Assembly: GCA_030684755.1 (NCBI GenBank)
Contig: JAUXXN010000555.1
Span: forward strand, 1-7,330
DNA from: Hydrogenophaga sp.
Lineage (GTDB): Bacteria > Pseudomonadota > Gammaproteobacteria > Burkholderiales > Burkholderiaceae_C
Direction of reading: 5' to 3'
DNA length: 7,330 nt
Part shown: positions 6,947 through 7,330 of the stretch, in pieces
Layout: every line of letters begins with the position of its first letter
Numbering within the stretch: the first letter of the stretch is position 1
The notes under the pieces: generated by a model
What the model was told of the DNA's origin: nothing
Seen by the model: only the letters and a program-made list of their open reading frames with translations
The model's database searches: none
Made by a program: the position numbers and the translations under genes

Positions 6947-7330
6947 TCAACGCTCACGCTGCGACAACCATTCTTCAAGGTAATGGATGTTGGTGCCACC
7001 AGCAATGAAGCTGGCGTCCACCATCAATTCACGGTGCAGCGGAATGTTGGTCTTGATGCCCTCGACCACCATTTCAGCCAGCGCGGTGCGCATACGCGCC
7101 AAGGCTTGCTCGCGGGTGTCGCCGTGGACGATGATCTTGCCAATCATCGAGTCGTAATTGGGCGGCACATAGTAATTGGTGTAGGCATGCGAATCGACGC
7201 GCACGCCTGGCCCACCCGGTGGGTGCCAGGTGGTGATGCGACCGGGCGAAGGTGTGAACTTGTACGCATCTTCGGCGTTGATGCGGCATTCAATGGCGTG
7301 TCCGCGCAATTCCACTTGGCGCTGGGTGAA
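6947..7330 (-). CDS. accC: Acetyl-CoA carboxylase, biotin carboxylase subunit, C-terminal part
   Basis: The last 127 residues of the ATP-dependent biotin carboxylase that carboxylates biotin on AccB in the first step of fatty acid synthesis. The frame is open at the right edge (FTQRQVELRGHAIECRINAED), so the GTG at 7315 is internal. Recognised family signatures are RGHAIECRINAED, the FTPSPGRIT segment, VPPNYDSMIGKII, EGIKTNIPLH and the near-terminal GGTNIHYLEEWL, ending in SQRER. This is the expected C terminus, so the gene is not truncated at the 3' end. prmA follows with little or no gap. In relatives accB lies directly upstream of accC, and the promoter of the unit should be there, outside the window. 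Confidence 0.97.
   Translation of the reverse strand, partial: FTQRQVELRGHAIECRINAEDAYKFTPSPGRITTWHPPGGPGVRVDSHAYTNYYVPPNYDSMIGKIIVHGDTREQALARMRTALAEMVVEGIKTNIPLHRELMVDASFIAGGTNIHYLEEWLSQRER

Overview
The window looks like a chromosomal piece of a betaproteobacterium, most likely Burkholderiales/Comamonadaceae (Rhodoferax, Polaromonas or Limnohabitans type). Three things point there: high-GC codon use; the near-verbatim style of the NrdB, PrmA and AccC proteins; and the combination of class Ia nrdAB, a Lys/Ala/Pro histone H1-like gene and an accC-prmA-DUF3426-kinase gene string. The assignment is by recognition, not by a search. Every gene looks intact or is cut only by the window edge. I see no mobile element, CRISPR array, tRNA or rRNA.

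Plus strand, left half (1-3875). The 3' part of nrdA (large subunit of class Ia ribonucleotide reductase) enters from the left edge. A 142-bp spacer with an interrupted inverted repeat and a possible weak promoter separates it from nrdB (small, diiron/tyrosyl-radical subunit). Together they encode the enzyme that makes deoxyribonucleotides from ribonucleoside diphosphates. A 229-bp gap follows and holds a striking 56-nt nested perfect palindrome. After it, with a strong ribosome binding site, comes a 183-residue histone H1-like protein made of Lys/Ala/Pro repeats and ending in a short non-repetitive aromatic tail.

Minus strand, right half (3989-7330). Read in transcription order this is accC (3' end only; biotin carboxylase), prmA (ribosomal protein L11 methyltransferase), a zinc-ribbon single-pass membrane protein with a DUF3426 domain, and a PfkB-family sugar/nucleoside kinase. 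Gaps are short (28, 103 and 18 nt as annotated), so a single transcription unit is likely. It starts upstream outside the window, probably at accB. It converges on the histone-like gene, and a bidirectional hairpin terminator lies between the two units.

This is mostly a conserved housekeeping region. I found no convincing undescribed system. The items most worth a second look are the 56-nt nested palindrome, the aromatic tail of the histone-like protein, the unknown substrate of the PfkB kinase and its link to the DUF3426 protein, and the non-ATG start of prmA.
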